Shown piece by piece: positions 43,421 through 53,975 of a stretch of DNA of 64,000 nucleotides. Numbering within the stretch: position 1 is the first letter of the stretch; each line of letters opens with the position of its first letter. The notes under the pieces are model-generated. The model was given only the letters and a program-made list of their open reading frames with translations. It searched no databases and was not told where the DNA came from. The stretch spans positions 31,492,227 through 31,556,226 of the forward strand of contig NC_065546.1 in NCBI RefSeq assembly GCF_022605725.1, written 5' to 3'. A program made the position numbers and the translations under genes. Source of the stretch: Anthonomus grandis grandis. Its lineage: Eukaryota > Arthropoda > Insecta > Coleoptera > Curculionidae.

Positions 43421-43679
43421 TCATAGTCGACATCTCACAGTCGCGTTATAGTAGTAATGTGTCATTGACAGTGTGAATTTAAAAGAAATGTGAATAAAAG
43501 AAGTTGACTGAAATTATTAATGTAATTATTGAAATTAATGACATATCAATGGAGCGTTAGTAAACATAAGGAGTAGAAAAATAAAACGCTACACTCTAAT
43601 GCTAAAACAAATTTTCATAGCGACCGTAATCGTATACAATTCTAATTTTTTGACCTTTATTAATAGTAAAAGAACATAA

Positions 43680-44113
43680 TCAGGATTTCTACCTATAGTA
43701 GACCCTCGGTGCAAAGTTTCAGATCATGCTCTGGGTTAATAAACATTCCTTTAATTACTCTCATGATTGTTTTCGTGTTTTGAGAATACCTTTAGCATAT
43801 ATTTTTAATTTAATTCTGTATGGTGTATCTCCGAAATCATAAAAGGTTTGGAAAATTATCCCTATTTATAAAAAAAAGGCAGCCCGATGATTGAGAACTA
43901 TCGTGAGATTTTTATATTATGCAATTGCAAAATATAAAATTCCTGGGGCTGATTTAATGATAAATTATCCACATACCTATTAATCAGATGGTGAAAAGAG
44001 CATTTAGATGATTGGGTTTCCTTTTAGGAAATTGTAAACATTTTTTCAGATATCTAGACGCTATGCTTATGTCCGAGATAAGTTGAATTATGGTTTCATC
44101 ATACAGTCATATA
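43680..44113 (+). pseudogene. older LINE reverse transcriptase fragment split by mariner
   Basis: Plus-strand pieces include VWKIIPIYKKGSPMIENYRE, equivalent to the 'f.vip.fKkG......yRPis' block, and after a large deletion HINQMVKRAFR and LGFLLGNCKHFF, equivalent to the RT C-terminal region. It stops at the left end of the mariner (44114); just beyond the mariner, YGLDYSLPSLF at about 46442-46480 may be its continuation ('LEYGS.IWSP' region). Confidence 0.55.
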
Positions 44114-44585
44114 CAGTGTGTCCAAGATAAGGATGTCTATCATGGGGATCTCGGCAGCTATAGGAGATACGAGGTTGATTAAATTAAAGAAAAGTTACGC
44201 ATTTTAGAGCCTAACAATACGCTGTTTAGAAAGTTTTTAAATTTTGAGTAGTTCCGGAGATATTCGAGAAAAACCAAAATTTGCCGATTTTGTTTTTATT
44301 TTTTCTGGTGTTATTTAAAGAGATATGGAAAAATAAAAGACGTTTTCTCAAGGCCACTTTTTAAGCTCTAAAAAATAACGTTGCGAGATTTTTCGTACGA
44401 CGTCTCGTTTCGAATAAACCATCATTAACTTAATTTTTTTATACGGCGCGTAAAAAAAGTATATCCTGTATAAAATAGCATATTTTTTTACGATTTCAAC
44501 GATGTATGACACAATATGTTCTTACAATTTCTAAATGTTAAAAATTGCATTTTTATTAAATTCCGATGGTTTAGATGTAGTAGGC
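44114..44585 (+). repeat. left 470-bp terminal inverted repeat
   Basis: Matches 45969-46441 in reverse with scattered differences, including GGGGATCTCGGCAGCTATAG and the inner end CCGATGGTTTAGATGTAGTAGG. Confidence 0.9.
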
Positions 44586-44787
44586 GGTGAAATGATGACG
44601 CTGAGTATGGTGAAGTAGGCTGCTATTACTCATATTTTGAAATACTAAATAAAAATCACCTTATTGACAACTTAAAAACTTTATTCATATACCGTCACGT
44701 AGCTAGGTCACCTGATTATTTTAAAAAAATTAACATATTATTAAATTGAAAAACTACCTACTAGAAACCCAAAAATACTAATTTAAA

Positions 44788-45830
44788 TCATAGTAATAAA
44801 TGTTTAATTAAATAAACATTATTCTCCAAATACAGATAACATCTTTTAACAGTCGAGTTTAAATCACTTCTTAACATATCAGGTGTAATGCTCTCAAATG
44901 CTTCAAGAACTACTCTCCTCAGCTCATCCTCAGATTCAAAAACACGACTGTAAACATAATTTTTGCAATAGCCCCAGAGAAAAAAGTCGAGCGGAATTAT
45001 GTCTGAGGAACGAGGAGGCCACGGAACTGTTGAATGTGTTCCTATCCATTTTTCTAGAAATCTGTTCGATAGATACTCTCGCACGATTAAGGCATTGTGT
45101 GCGGGCGCACCATTCTGCTGAAACCAACAGTTTCTAACCTTGGCAAGCGGTAAGTTGTCCAAGGATTCTTCCAAATCGCGTTCCAATAAGTTGCGATACC
45201 CGCTCCGAGGTAAGGGAATTGTTGTAAAAAAAAGGGCCTATTAAATCTGTTCCAAAAATGCCAACCCACATATTAAAACCGAAACGGTGCTGATGTCTAG
45301 CCATTCGGTGTACTCGGGGATTATTTCTTGACCAATAATGGGTGTTTTTCGGTTACAAATTCCATTATTTGTAACCATGCTCTTGTCGGACCAGATAATC
45401 CTATGGGGAAATGTTTCATCCTCCTGACACTTCCTGGTGTACCATTCACAAAATGTTATGCGAGTTTCTTCGTCACCAGGTCTGAGGCCTTGACAGATTC
45501 TGGATTTAAACGGGTGGTATTTATGTTTTTTCAAAATGAAATGGGCAGTAGATTTTGGTATTCCAGTATTTCAATTTTCTAACAGATATTGCCGGATTTT
45601 CAGTTACAGCTAATACCACATTATTTTCTTTTGCTTCGTTGCACTGGCTTCTTAAACGCACCTTACTTCTTAAGATTGAAAACCAATCGTCCGAAAATTT
45701 TTGTACTAGGTTGTTTCCTGTCTAGATAGTTATTTAAATACATACGACTAGCTTCAACGGCGTTGCTGTAGCATAGGATATAACATTTTAACATATCAAA
45801 CCTTGCCTCAGGTAAAAAAGCGTCTTCCAT
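44788..45830 (-). pseudogene. mariner transposase with Asp-to-Asn at the second catalytic site
   Basis: ATG at 45830 gives MEDAFLPEARFDMLKCYILC, a start adjoining the terminal repeat. The N-terminal HTH continues after a shift near 45640 (VRLRSQCNEAKENNVVLAV). The frame at 45534-45241 has RIIWSDKSMVTNNGICNRK, with the first catalytic Asp followed by Lys where the family has Glu. The frame ending at 44788 has CWFQQNGAPAHNALIVREYL: the catalytic position in 'QQDGAPAH' is Asn. PRSSDIIPLDFFLWGY holds the third Asp. Frameshifts lie between these blocks. With Asn in the active site the enzyme would not cut DNA even if the frame were open. Confidence 0.88.
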
Positions 45831-45968
45831 TTTGTAACAAAAAAAAATTAAATTTATGAAATAATTAAAACTATTTACCTTACTTAAGATAAAAAGAATA
45901 AAAAATAATGGTTATAATAAAAACTACTTTGACATTTAATTTTTATTTTATTTTGACATTTTCTCACA

Positions 45969-46441
45969 GCCTACTACATCAAAACTATCGGAATTTAATA
46001 AAAAATCATTTTTTACAATTTAAATATTGTAGAAACATATTGTATCATACATCGTTGTAATCGCAAAAAAATATGGTATTTTATACAGCGTGTACTTTTT
46101 TTACGCGCCATATAAAAAAATTAAGTTGATGATGGTTTCTTCGAAACGAAACGTCGTATGAAAAATCTCGCAATGTTATTTTTTAGAGCTTAAAAAGTGG
46201 CCATAAGAAAGTGTCTTTTGTTTTTTCATATCTCTTTAAATAACACCAGAAAAAAATAAAAACGAAATCGGCAAATTTCGGTTTTTTTCGAATGTCTCCG
46301 GAACTACTCAAAATTTTAAAACTTTCTAAAAGGCGTATTGTTAGGCTCTAAAATGCGCAACTTTTCTTTAATTTAATCAACCTTGTTTCTCCTATAGCTG
46401 CCGAGATCCCCATGATAGACATCCTTATCTTGGACACACTG
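45969..46441 (-). repeat. right 470-bp terminal inverted repeat
   Basis: Reverse-complement partner of 44114-44585. The start codon of the transposase lies about 140 bp inside it. Confidence 0.9.
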
Positions 46442-46481
46442 TATATGGCTTGGATTATTCTTTACCAAGCCTATTTTGTGA

Positions 46482-48560
46482 TAATAAATATACCTTTACT
46501 TTACTTAAATATTTTATATTGATATATTTTTATTTTTAAAAATTAAGTTAAAATTTAAATTTAACTTATGTTAGTATCGTAAACTAGTATCATGTATAAA
46601 ATAGAATTTGTTGTAACTGGATAGCTACCTGTAAGAAAGTATGGCTAAGTAAATAAAATAAATAAACAATTTGTTGCAAATGTAATATATGGAGTAAGAG
46701 AAGGATTTTAAGATTAATCATTCTTATGTCTACGGAATCCATAGCATTACTTTTAATCATTTTATTTACCTGATTCTCATATACTTCTTTAAACTTTAAA
46801 TTTAAACTGACTTTTAACATCAAATTAAATATTATTTGTATATTGCTGCAATATATCTCGTCTAAGGATTTCAATGTTTTTCCGAAATATTTTGGATCAA
46901 TTTTATTTTCTTGGAAAAAGCCTTTTTTATATTTCATTACAAGTCGTTTATACTTCCTAAATCAGTCTTTAGTTTTTTATTTTTGAAAAAAGCATTTGGG
47001 CTTAGTTGCATCATGATATTAATATTCGGGGTAATTCAAGAAGCCGGTGCTTTAGAAAATTTATACGTTTTAATGGGCCATGAACATCATTATACTAATA
47101 TTTAAATTTAAAATTACATCATTATCCAAGCTGTAAATTAAATACCATTCAACAAAATATAAATCATGTAAAAGTTATCTAAAATAAAACCCGAGTAATC
47201 GCGGTAACTTTGAAATGAAATCGACACATGTGACTTCCAAAAATAGAATAAACATACCAAGTGATGTTCTGAGATATCTTCTATGTTAATAGTCTCTTAA
47301 TATTGGGAATTTTTGGTTCATTTGTTATTATTAAATCGATAGTGAAACTGCAGTTTCAAGAAATTGTGGTAGAAGAGTCAACATATGACACTTTACTATT
47401 TGTTCAATTAGACGAGTTCGCTCTTGTGGTACTAGAATCTTAAATTTAAGAAAAGTATGTATGTACCACCACCGCGAGCACCCCTATCCTTTCTGATAAG
47501 AATAAAATTAAAAATATTTAAACCTTCAGATAATATCACCTGAAACCTTTCCTACGCAACAAAATACAGAACACAAAGACCTTATATTAAAATAATAGGA
47601 TAATAATCTACTATGTAAATCCATTTTATGTTTTATCTAGCTGAGACATAAATAATCATTAATAAATATAGGTAGATGCTTAAAGCAAAAATAATTTTAA
47701 CAACGTAATAACGATATACTAAAGAAGATATTATTTCTATATCTTACGCATTATATTTTATTATATTTATTATAGTTTCAATTTTAACTAAAACTGATGA
47801 AAAATCAGTCCCATACATTTTGTAAAAAAGATATTTTGAAGGGCTTAGCAAATAATAATTTAGAGTTTTATCCTCAGTAATCCTAATACAAAATTCCTTA
47901 AAACTTTCCTGAAGATCAAAGGGAAAATCTACCTACAGACGTTTCTCCCGAGAAGGCAATTTCCCAGATTGTCATCTCAACAAGAGGCAACAATAAAAAA
48001 AATGTTTGTGCTTAATAATAAGACGGGGACCGCCTATGGCATGGACCTTTTTATCTAAATTAGGAACATGCCAGGAACGGAATAATAAGGGGCGACGAAA
48101 TAGGAATTTACCCATGTCCCCGCATCCTTATCTGGGGAAAAGGTCTGTATTCTCAGTGCTTATGCCGTGATGATATTGCCTTTCTTGCGATCGGATTGTT
48201 TTATTTTAATGGATATAATTCATTAAAATTAATGATTTAACTTTAAATAATGAGCACAAAATTGTATGGAAATTATAATATAAAACTGGAATGAAACCTA
48301 TACGGAAGCTTTGTTATTAAATTTATTGTAGCATATTCCAATGGCTTATGAGCGCCATCACCTTATTAAAAATTAAACTAGACATATAATTGCAATTTTT
48401 GTGAATAACTAGATTTATTTATTCAGATTCTGACATAAAATAACAAGAAAATTATATAGGGTAAATAATACAGTTGTTGACCATTTAAGGCCTTAACACA
48501 GCGATTTATTGTTTGAGCTCAAAGGTAAAAAATAAATTTAAAAAGTTATAACTAATAAAT
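46482..48560. other. AT-rich unassigned DNA
   Basis: No gene is supported. 48010-48210 is a GC-richer patch unlike the rest. Short frames at 46590-47105 have no motif. Confidence 0.4.
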
Positions 48561-48569
48561 TTGATATAT

Positions 48570-49627
48570 TTATATTATTGGAGACATGGCTTTTGGATGG
48601 TCACAGCTCGGATGTGTTTTGCATTCCCGATTTTCAATTCTTTAGAAGGTATAGAGTGGGGAGAGAAAATGGGGTAGCAGCTTATAAACAGAGTTTAAGG
48701 TTGAACTAGACGAGATCTTGACTTTAATTTTAACCCTTGCTTAGAATTTCTTATTTCTAGGACTAGAATTCATAATAAATAATACGCTTTTTGCCTGTTT
48801 TATAAGCCCCCGACTTTAAACTTTAATAATATTTTAGGTGGTTAAGACCATATATTGTCTAGTTTAATTGCTATTGTTGATCAAGTAATATGCATAGGGG
48901 ACTTTAACATAGACCTTAAATTTTGCTAATATCTTAATTTGGCTTTGTTGAAAATTATAATATGACACATATTTGAATCTAGAAGTTCTTTAATTAAAGC
49001 TATTTATTTATTTTATGCTTCAGTTGTTCTTAAGTCTGGAGTTATGCTTGCAGATTTCATTTCTGACCATAGAATAATATTTTCTGAGCTTAATCTTTCT
49101 AAAGTTTTCTATGTGCCAAAGAAGATCTAGGAAACTTCAGAATTTTAATAATTATGATTTCTTACAGGATATGTATGCCCTTCCATGGCACTACATACTT
49201 TATGTGGGTAATATAGATACAAAAGTTCAAATTCTTAATAATTTATTAATAACACTGTTTGATGCTCCTACTCTGTACTGATAATCACAACTGAAAATGT
49301 AAACATATTTATGAAACAACGAAATAGTGCATTGAGAAAATTTAAGCAAATGAAGGAAATGGGAAATTGGGCTTTATAAAAACGATTACGAAATTTTACA
49401 TTGAATGAGGTAAAAAGCCCAAAAAACTATTTAGATACAATAGGTCAAGAAAAAAATTTAAGAAAAACCTGGATAGCTTAAATAAAAAGAAAAATTTTAA
49501 TATTTGTTCAAATAAATATAATATAATACGACAGAACCTCTCTGATCAAGATGAATTTAATAACTATTTTATTTTTTTTTTCAAAATGTTTCTGAGTGCA
49601 GTAAAAGGGTAAATTTCTATAAAGGTC
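48570..49627 (+). pseudogene. old LINE endonuclease/linker, left half of a split LINE
   Basis: The plus strand shows LLETWLLDGHSSDVFCIPDF (catalytic Glu in ETWL), FFRRYRVGRENGVAAY, CLEFLISRTRI, ICIGDFNIDLKF, GVMLADFISDHRIIFSELN (endonuclease Asp-His end) and further LRKFKQMKEMGNWALYKR and 'NYLDTIGQEKNLRKTW' of the linker to RT. Stops are frequent. The sequence ends at the target duplication of the minus-strand LINE and resumes at 53826. Confidence 0.65.
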
Positions 49628-49790
49628 ACAAGTTTATTTTATTTTATTAAATTTACGGAAATTCCCATTTTACAAAATAAATGTACAAAATAGATTATTA
49701 CATAATAGATAATTTAACCTAGTGAGTTGATACAATGTAAATAAATATATATTATATATATATATATATCTAAGAACTGAGTTGACACCA

Positions 49791-50387
49791 TTACAGCCAT
49801 AGTCTGTTCAGGCTATTCTTAAAAACGGACAGTGAACTACTACATAAATCAATGTTATGAGCGTTTAAGAGACTCAGAGATCTATCGATAGAAGAATAAC
49901 GGCCATATTCAGTTCTGTGCATAGCAACATGATAAAGGTCAAAATTGCGTAGACCCACTTTAGAAAGAAGGTCAGGAGCATTAATCATGCCATTAACCAG
50001 CTTAAAGACAAAACAAAGATCAGCGTTCACACGCCTTTTGGCCAATGTATCCAGGTTGTATCCAGGTCTTACTCTCATGTCCTCACGATGGTAGTCGTCA
50101 AAGCTAATGCCCATTCTAAATGCAGCACACCGTAAAAATCCATCTTGCACTCTCTCAATCATATCTATTGAATTATGATATAGAGGAGACCACACTACTG
50201 AAGAAAATTCAAGATTAGATCTAACCAGTGAGACATAAAGGAGTCTATAGGCTTGCAGAGAGAGATGTGAACTATACCTGTTTACAGCACCTAACACTCT
50301 TAGTCCCTTTAAAGGTAATTTAGAGATGTAATGAACAAATCTGAGATGTTCATCGAACCACACGCCCAAATCCTTGACTACATTCAC
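49791..50387 (-). pseudogene. LINE reverse transcriptase, C-terminal part
   Basis: The frame includes NVVKDLGVWFDEHLRFVHYI, then LPLKGLRVLGAVNRYSSHL, VSLVRSNLEFSSVVWSPLYH and MIERVQDGFLRCAAFRMGI. It continues with LDTLAKRRVNADLCFVFKLV and ends DLCSSSLSVFKNSLNRLWL before the stop. This is the thumb and C-terminal extension expected after the palm at 50443-50893, one frame apart. No lesion is seen inside this piece. Confidence 0.85.
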
Positions 50388-50442
50388 ATACTGTAAGGAC
50401 TTACCAAGGATAATATATGTAGAATTGAATCTCTTCGAACCT

Positions 50443-51822
50443 CTATGAAATGCTATAGTAGCAACACTTGGAAATATTGAGCCTCCATCCGTTCATCACT
50501 GACCACTCACATAAAGCATCAAAGTCTTGTTGAAGTTTGGCTATATAATTCACCTGCCTAATCTGCATGTAGAGCTTTAGGTCATGAGCAAACATACTTA
50601 CAGAACTATGATTAATCACATTAACAATATCATTCACAAATAGATTGAAGATCAGATGGGCACAGTGAGATCCCTGAGGAACCCCTGAGACTACATTAGT
50701 AGGTGCAGAAGTACAGCCATGCACCTTCACACTCTGAGTTTTTCAGAAAACTCTTTAGCCATTTTAAGAGGGAGTCATGAAAACCAGCACTTTCCAACTT
50801 AGCCAGCAAGAGACCAAAGTTCACCCTGTCGAAGGCCTTGGAGAAGTCGGTATAGACCGCATTGGTCTGAACTCCGCTCTCCAAAGCCCCCAACAGATCA
50901 CACTCGTATTAAACCAAACTGCTGGCTGTGGATTTCCCAAAAGAGAATCCTGTCTGTTTTTCACTAATGATTCCTTTGCATTGCCATATTAGCTCACCGC
51001 AAACCAAACTATCAAACAATTTGGCCAATGAGTTTTGAATACATCCTCCACGATAATTGGCAATATCCCCCCTATTGCCAGCCTTAAATATCGGCATGAT
51101 TAAACTGTGCTTCCGAGCTTCTGGGAAGGTAGAGTTCTGTAAAGACATATCAAAGATCATCTGGAGAGGCCTACTAATTGTATAAATATAGTTCTTTAAA
51201 AAGACATTAGGTATATTACCCGGCCCACAGATAAACTTGTTAGGTAATTTTTGGATCTTAGAAAATACCTCCGAGAGAGTGAAGCGTCCAACAATAATAT
51301 TCTGGGAACCAAATTCAAGAGAATCAGGAATGGGATATGTAGAGTTGTCGTAAACTGTAGCAAAAATCCTTGCAAACAAATCAGTAATTGCTTCCCTAGA
51401 CTCTGCCATTTCCTGGCCCAAAAACATCGAATTTGGAAATGCATCGCTTTTTCTTTTTTCATTGACAAACCTCCAAAAGTAACGACTATCATCCACCACT
51501 GACCTCTCCAGTTTATCAATATATTCACTAAAGCAACGATCGTGTTCTACTTTACATCGAGATCTAAGGGTCGAAAAAAAAACGAGCATACGTAGAGTAG
51601 ACGTATATTTCCTGTGTGCAGCCTTCTTTTTACAAATTAAGTCTTTAAGTAAAGGACTAAACCATTTAGGAAAAGATGAAGACCTTAGTCTCTTTTTAGG
51701 AACATACAAATCAAGGCAAACCTGTAAAATATCATTTAACTTACCCGCAGCACCATCAACATTCAACCCATCAAAATTCGTACTCCAATCAATAGCCCCT
51801 TTATGAAAGTTAACTTTCCCCC
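50443..51822 (-). pseudogene. LINE reverse transcriptase, palm with FAHD in place of FADD
   Basis: Frame 51766-50909 holds the linker and fingers (FPKWFSPLLKDLICKKKAAH, RYFWRFVNEKRKSDAFPNSM, FICGPGNIPNVFLKNYI, HSLIMPIFKAGNRGDIANYR). After a shift near 50900 comes VYTDFSKAFDRVNFGLLL (first catalytic Asp), and after another near 50715 come SGVPQGSHCAHLIFNLFVND and SVSMFAHDLKLYMQIR. The usual FADD is FAHD, so one of the two metal-binding acids is lost. Upstream, a tandem duplication of about 23 bp at 51803-51836 (GTTAACTTTC unit twice) introduces a stop between endonuclease and linker. Confidence 0.88.
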
Positions 51823-52586
51823 TTAATGAAAGTTAATAGCCTCAAAGTCAGCATTCCGAAAATCGAAATAAAATCCATCAAGCATTAATGAAGATGAGTC
51901 AGTTTGAATATTAATTTGATAAGAAACGTGGTGCAAACTATTACTAAAAATGCAGTCAACAGCAGCTGAAATATTAACATTATGCAAATCAGAAAATACT
52001 AAATCTAAAAATGTGTTTCTGTTATTTGGCACGTTATTGCATTGAAACATATTATGATAAGAAAACATTTCAGCTAATACTCGGGCTGGATAGTGTTCAT
52101 TGCAAGCTACACAAGCCCCATCAACATCATTTGACCAAACCGGCTCAGGTAGGTTGTAATCACCGAACACCAGCACCGATGATTGTTGGTAGCTTCACAG
52201 ATTTCATGAACTGACATCCCATGAAACTCGTACTTATCGCGTGTAGCATTTGGTGGAATATACACTCCAACAAAAACAAATGACTTCTTGCAAATATTTA
52301 CTTCTACATATACTTGCTCCACTGAGATGTAAGGAGTAGCAATTTTTCTAGAACTAAATTTATTACTAACTGCTATAAGCACACCACCACCTCTAATCTT
52401 TGTACTTGATGCCAGGCTACGGTCAGTGCGGTAGATGGTATACCCAGGCACAAGAATTTCACTGTCGGAGATATCCTCATTCAACTAAGTCTCAACTAGG
52501 ATTATGACAATAGTCAGACAGCTGCACTTTGTGATGAAATTGTTCAAATTTAGTGCGCATACCACCAACATTTTGGCAGTAGAGGC
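51823..52586 (-). pseudogene. LINE endonuclease (APE type)
   Basis: It begins LSLYCQNVGGMRTKFEQFHH just after the ORF1 stop. VET*LNEDISDSEILVPGY carries the catalytic Glu, with a stop (TAG, 52488-52486) where Trp is usual. Then YTIYRTDRSL, RGGGVLIAVSNKF and FVFVGVYIPPNATRDKYE follow, and after a shift near 52150 LVFGDYNLPEPVWSNDVD, NTFLDLVFSDLHNVNI and NSLHHVSYQINI (the His-containing end). The order and motifs are complete, so the domain was probably functional before the stop and the frameshifts. Confidence 0.85.
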
Positions 52587-53817
52587 TTAATCGTTTTTTG
52601 AGTTGTTATCACCATCTTGAGACCTCACATTTTTCAACGGCACGATCTTGGGCACTCCTCTAATGTACTTGATTCCCAGATTATGTTCTCCATTATTAAG
52701 GCGATTCGAAAGAGTAAGCTTTAGTTCCTTAAATTGCTTTCTCTGAAGAAAAGTCTGATCAGGACCTAATTTAACACCAGTGTCACTATACACTCTGCTC
52801 CTCAAAATCTTCAATGCTACTTGTTCATTAGCAAGAACAGCGTTGATAGGTCTCACTCCTGTATCCCTCTTGCCAACACGAAAAACTTTACTAATTTGAT
52901 CCTCTGGTCTGTCCTTCACCACGTTCTGAAGCAAGCTTCTAACTTTGTTCGTATCAAACGCCACTCTCTCTCTAGCATCCTCAGATGTCGACTCAGTCAC
53001 ATTGTACAGCATGATATTCTTAAATCGCCTCTTTCGCTCTTCAAATTCCTCAAAAAAGTCGCCACCTGTATCTGAGGCAATGAGTGCTCTGTTTTCACCT
53101 TCACTCTGAGAATTAGATCTAGAAAAGGCTACTTGAAGGTCACTTACTGCCTGTTTCAAGGTAGATACTTGCTGTTCCAGACTTTCAATACGCTCTGATT
53201 TTTCTTTAGTCAGGTTGCGTATTTCCTGCAAAGTCTCATGCAGTTCAGTTCTCTGATCAAGCACAATATTGAGCATATTTGAAAATAAGCAATAACATCT
53301 TTGGTGTTCACATTCTATTTGTTCAGAACAGATGACATCTGGTCCTTAACTCCATCAAAGGGAGAGGTCAGGGAACCGCCGACCCAGGCTTTGAGGGAAT
53401 TGCATTGCTGCCGCTTGAATTAGATTTCAATGGTTTAGTAGAAACCTTGGGTTTAACACCCTGCGAGCCACTTGTGTTATGTCCGCAAGCACCCATGGAG
53501 ACTCTCCTGACTTAAGTTTTGGCACATACTTTACATTCCCCATCATGTGCACCCGTTTTTTCGAATGTCGAAAATATCAAGTCAAATTGCGCATTACTCA
53601 ATTCCGTACATCCCTTGTGAATTCATGTGTAGCACTTTTTGCACTCAACAGCATGTTGATTTCGTCTGAGATCACGTTCACGAATCGAGCATACATATCG
53701 ATCCGCCAGCCTGTGGTTAATCCACGATTGAGAAACTGGACCCAAATGTAACCCTGCTCACAAGTGTAAACCCAGCTTTAGATGCTCGTCTGACATGTGA
53801 CCTCGTAAAGTGAGGCC
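52587..53817 (-). pseudogene. LINE ORF1 protein
   Basis: The clear part (53276-52587) has a coiled coil (LRNLTKEKSERIESLEQQVS and TLKQAVSDLQVAF), then FEERKRRFKNIMLYNVTE, an RNA-binding-like domain with VRSLLQNVVKDRPEDQISKV, FRVGKRDTGVRPINAVL and LKLTLSNRLNNGEHNLGIKY, and a basic tail ending NSKND. Upstream, to the 5' end at 53817, broken frames contain MYARFVNVISDEINML and PKLKSGESPWVLAG, probably the N-terminal region, and ATG near 53795 (MSDEHLKLG). The stop codon borders the endonuclease frame. Confidence 0.75.
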
Positions 53818-53825
53818 CAAGTTTA

Positions 53826-53975
53826 AAGAGAGAGAGAGAAAAAGAAGTTAAATGATGATTTATTTTCTTTTGACTACAATGGAGGATGTTGGTATTATTT
53901 TAAACAACTTAAAATCCAATGCAACTGGTATTACTCAGATTACAATATTTGTGATTACATATTGAATTCCGAACA
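53826..53975 (+). pseudogene. old LINE, right half after the insertion
   Basis: MEDVGIILNNLKSNATGITQ followed by ITIFVITY matches the RT fingers motif 'V...I..LKSN...G.DGI' and continues, after the inserted LINE is removed, the linker that ends at 49627. The catalytic core is not seen. Confidence 0.55.

Larger units (their letters stand above)
39667..43450 (-). mobile_element. LINE with 8-bp target duplication
   Basis: GCGTTATA occurs at 39667-39674 and at 43443-43450 and bounds the element as a target-site duplication. The 3' end on the minus strand is AATAAAGACTTATTTATTTA..., a (TTTA)n tail. The order on the minus strand is ORF1, endonuclease, reverse transcriptase. ORF1 starts only about 20 bases from the 5' boundary and is short, so the copy is probably 5'-truncated. 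It resembles CR1/Jockey-type LINEs; the clade is not resolved. Confidence 0.88.
44114..46441 (-). mobile_element. mariner with unusually long terminal inverted repeats
   Basis: CAGTGTGTCCAAGATAAGG begins the left end and its complement ends the right; TA lies on both sides (44112-44113, 46442-46443). The inverted repeats extend about 470 bp on each side (44114-44585, 45969-46441), far longer than the 25-40 bp of classic mariners. A single transposase gene lies between them on the minus strand. Confidence 0.92.
49628..53825 (-). mobile_element. nearly full-length LINE with target duplication CAAGTTTA
   Basis: CAAGTTTA is found at 49628-49635 and 53818-53825. The minus-strand element between them is about 4.18 kb with ORF1, endonuclease and reverse transcriptase in order and a 3' tail of (AAATA)n-like repeats. 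A TA-repeat lies in its 3' UTR (49744-49772). ATG for ORF1 could lie close to the 5' end. This layout fits CR1/Jockey-type LINEs. It interrupts an older plus-strand LINE. Confidence 0.88.

Noticed and set aside
49744..49772. TA-rich run as an origin or regulatory site
   Set aside because: It lies in the 3' UTR of a LINE and is a simple repeat; nothing supports a function.
53479..53751. 90-codon plus-strand frame
   Set aside because: Antisense to the N-terminal region of LINE ORF1.
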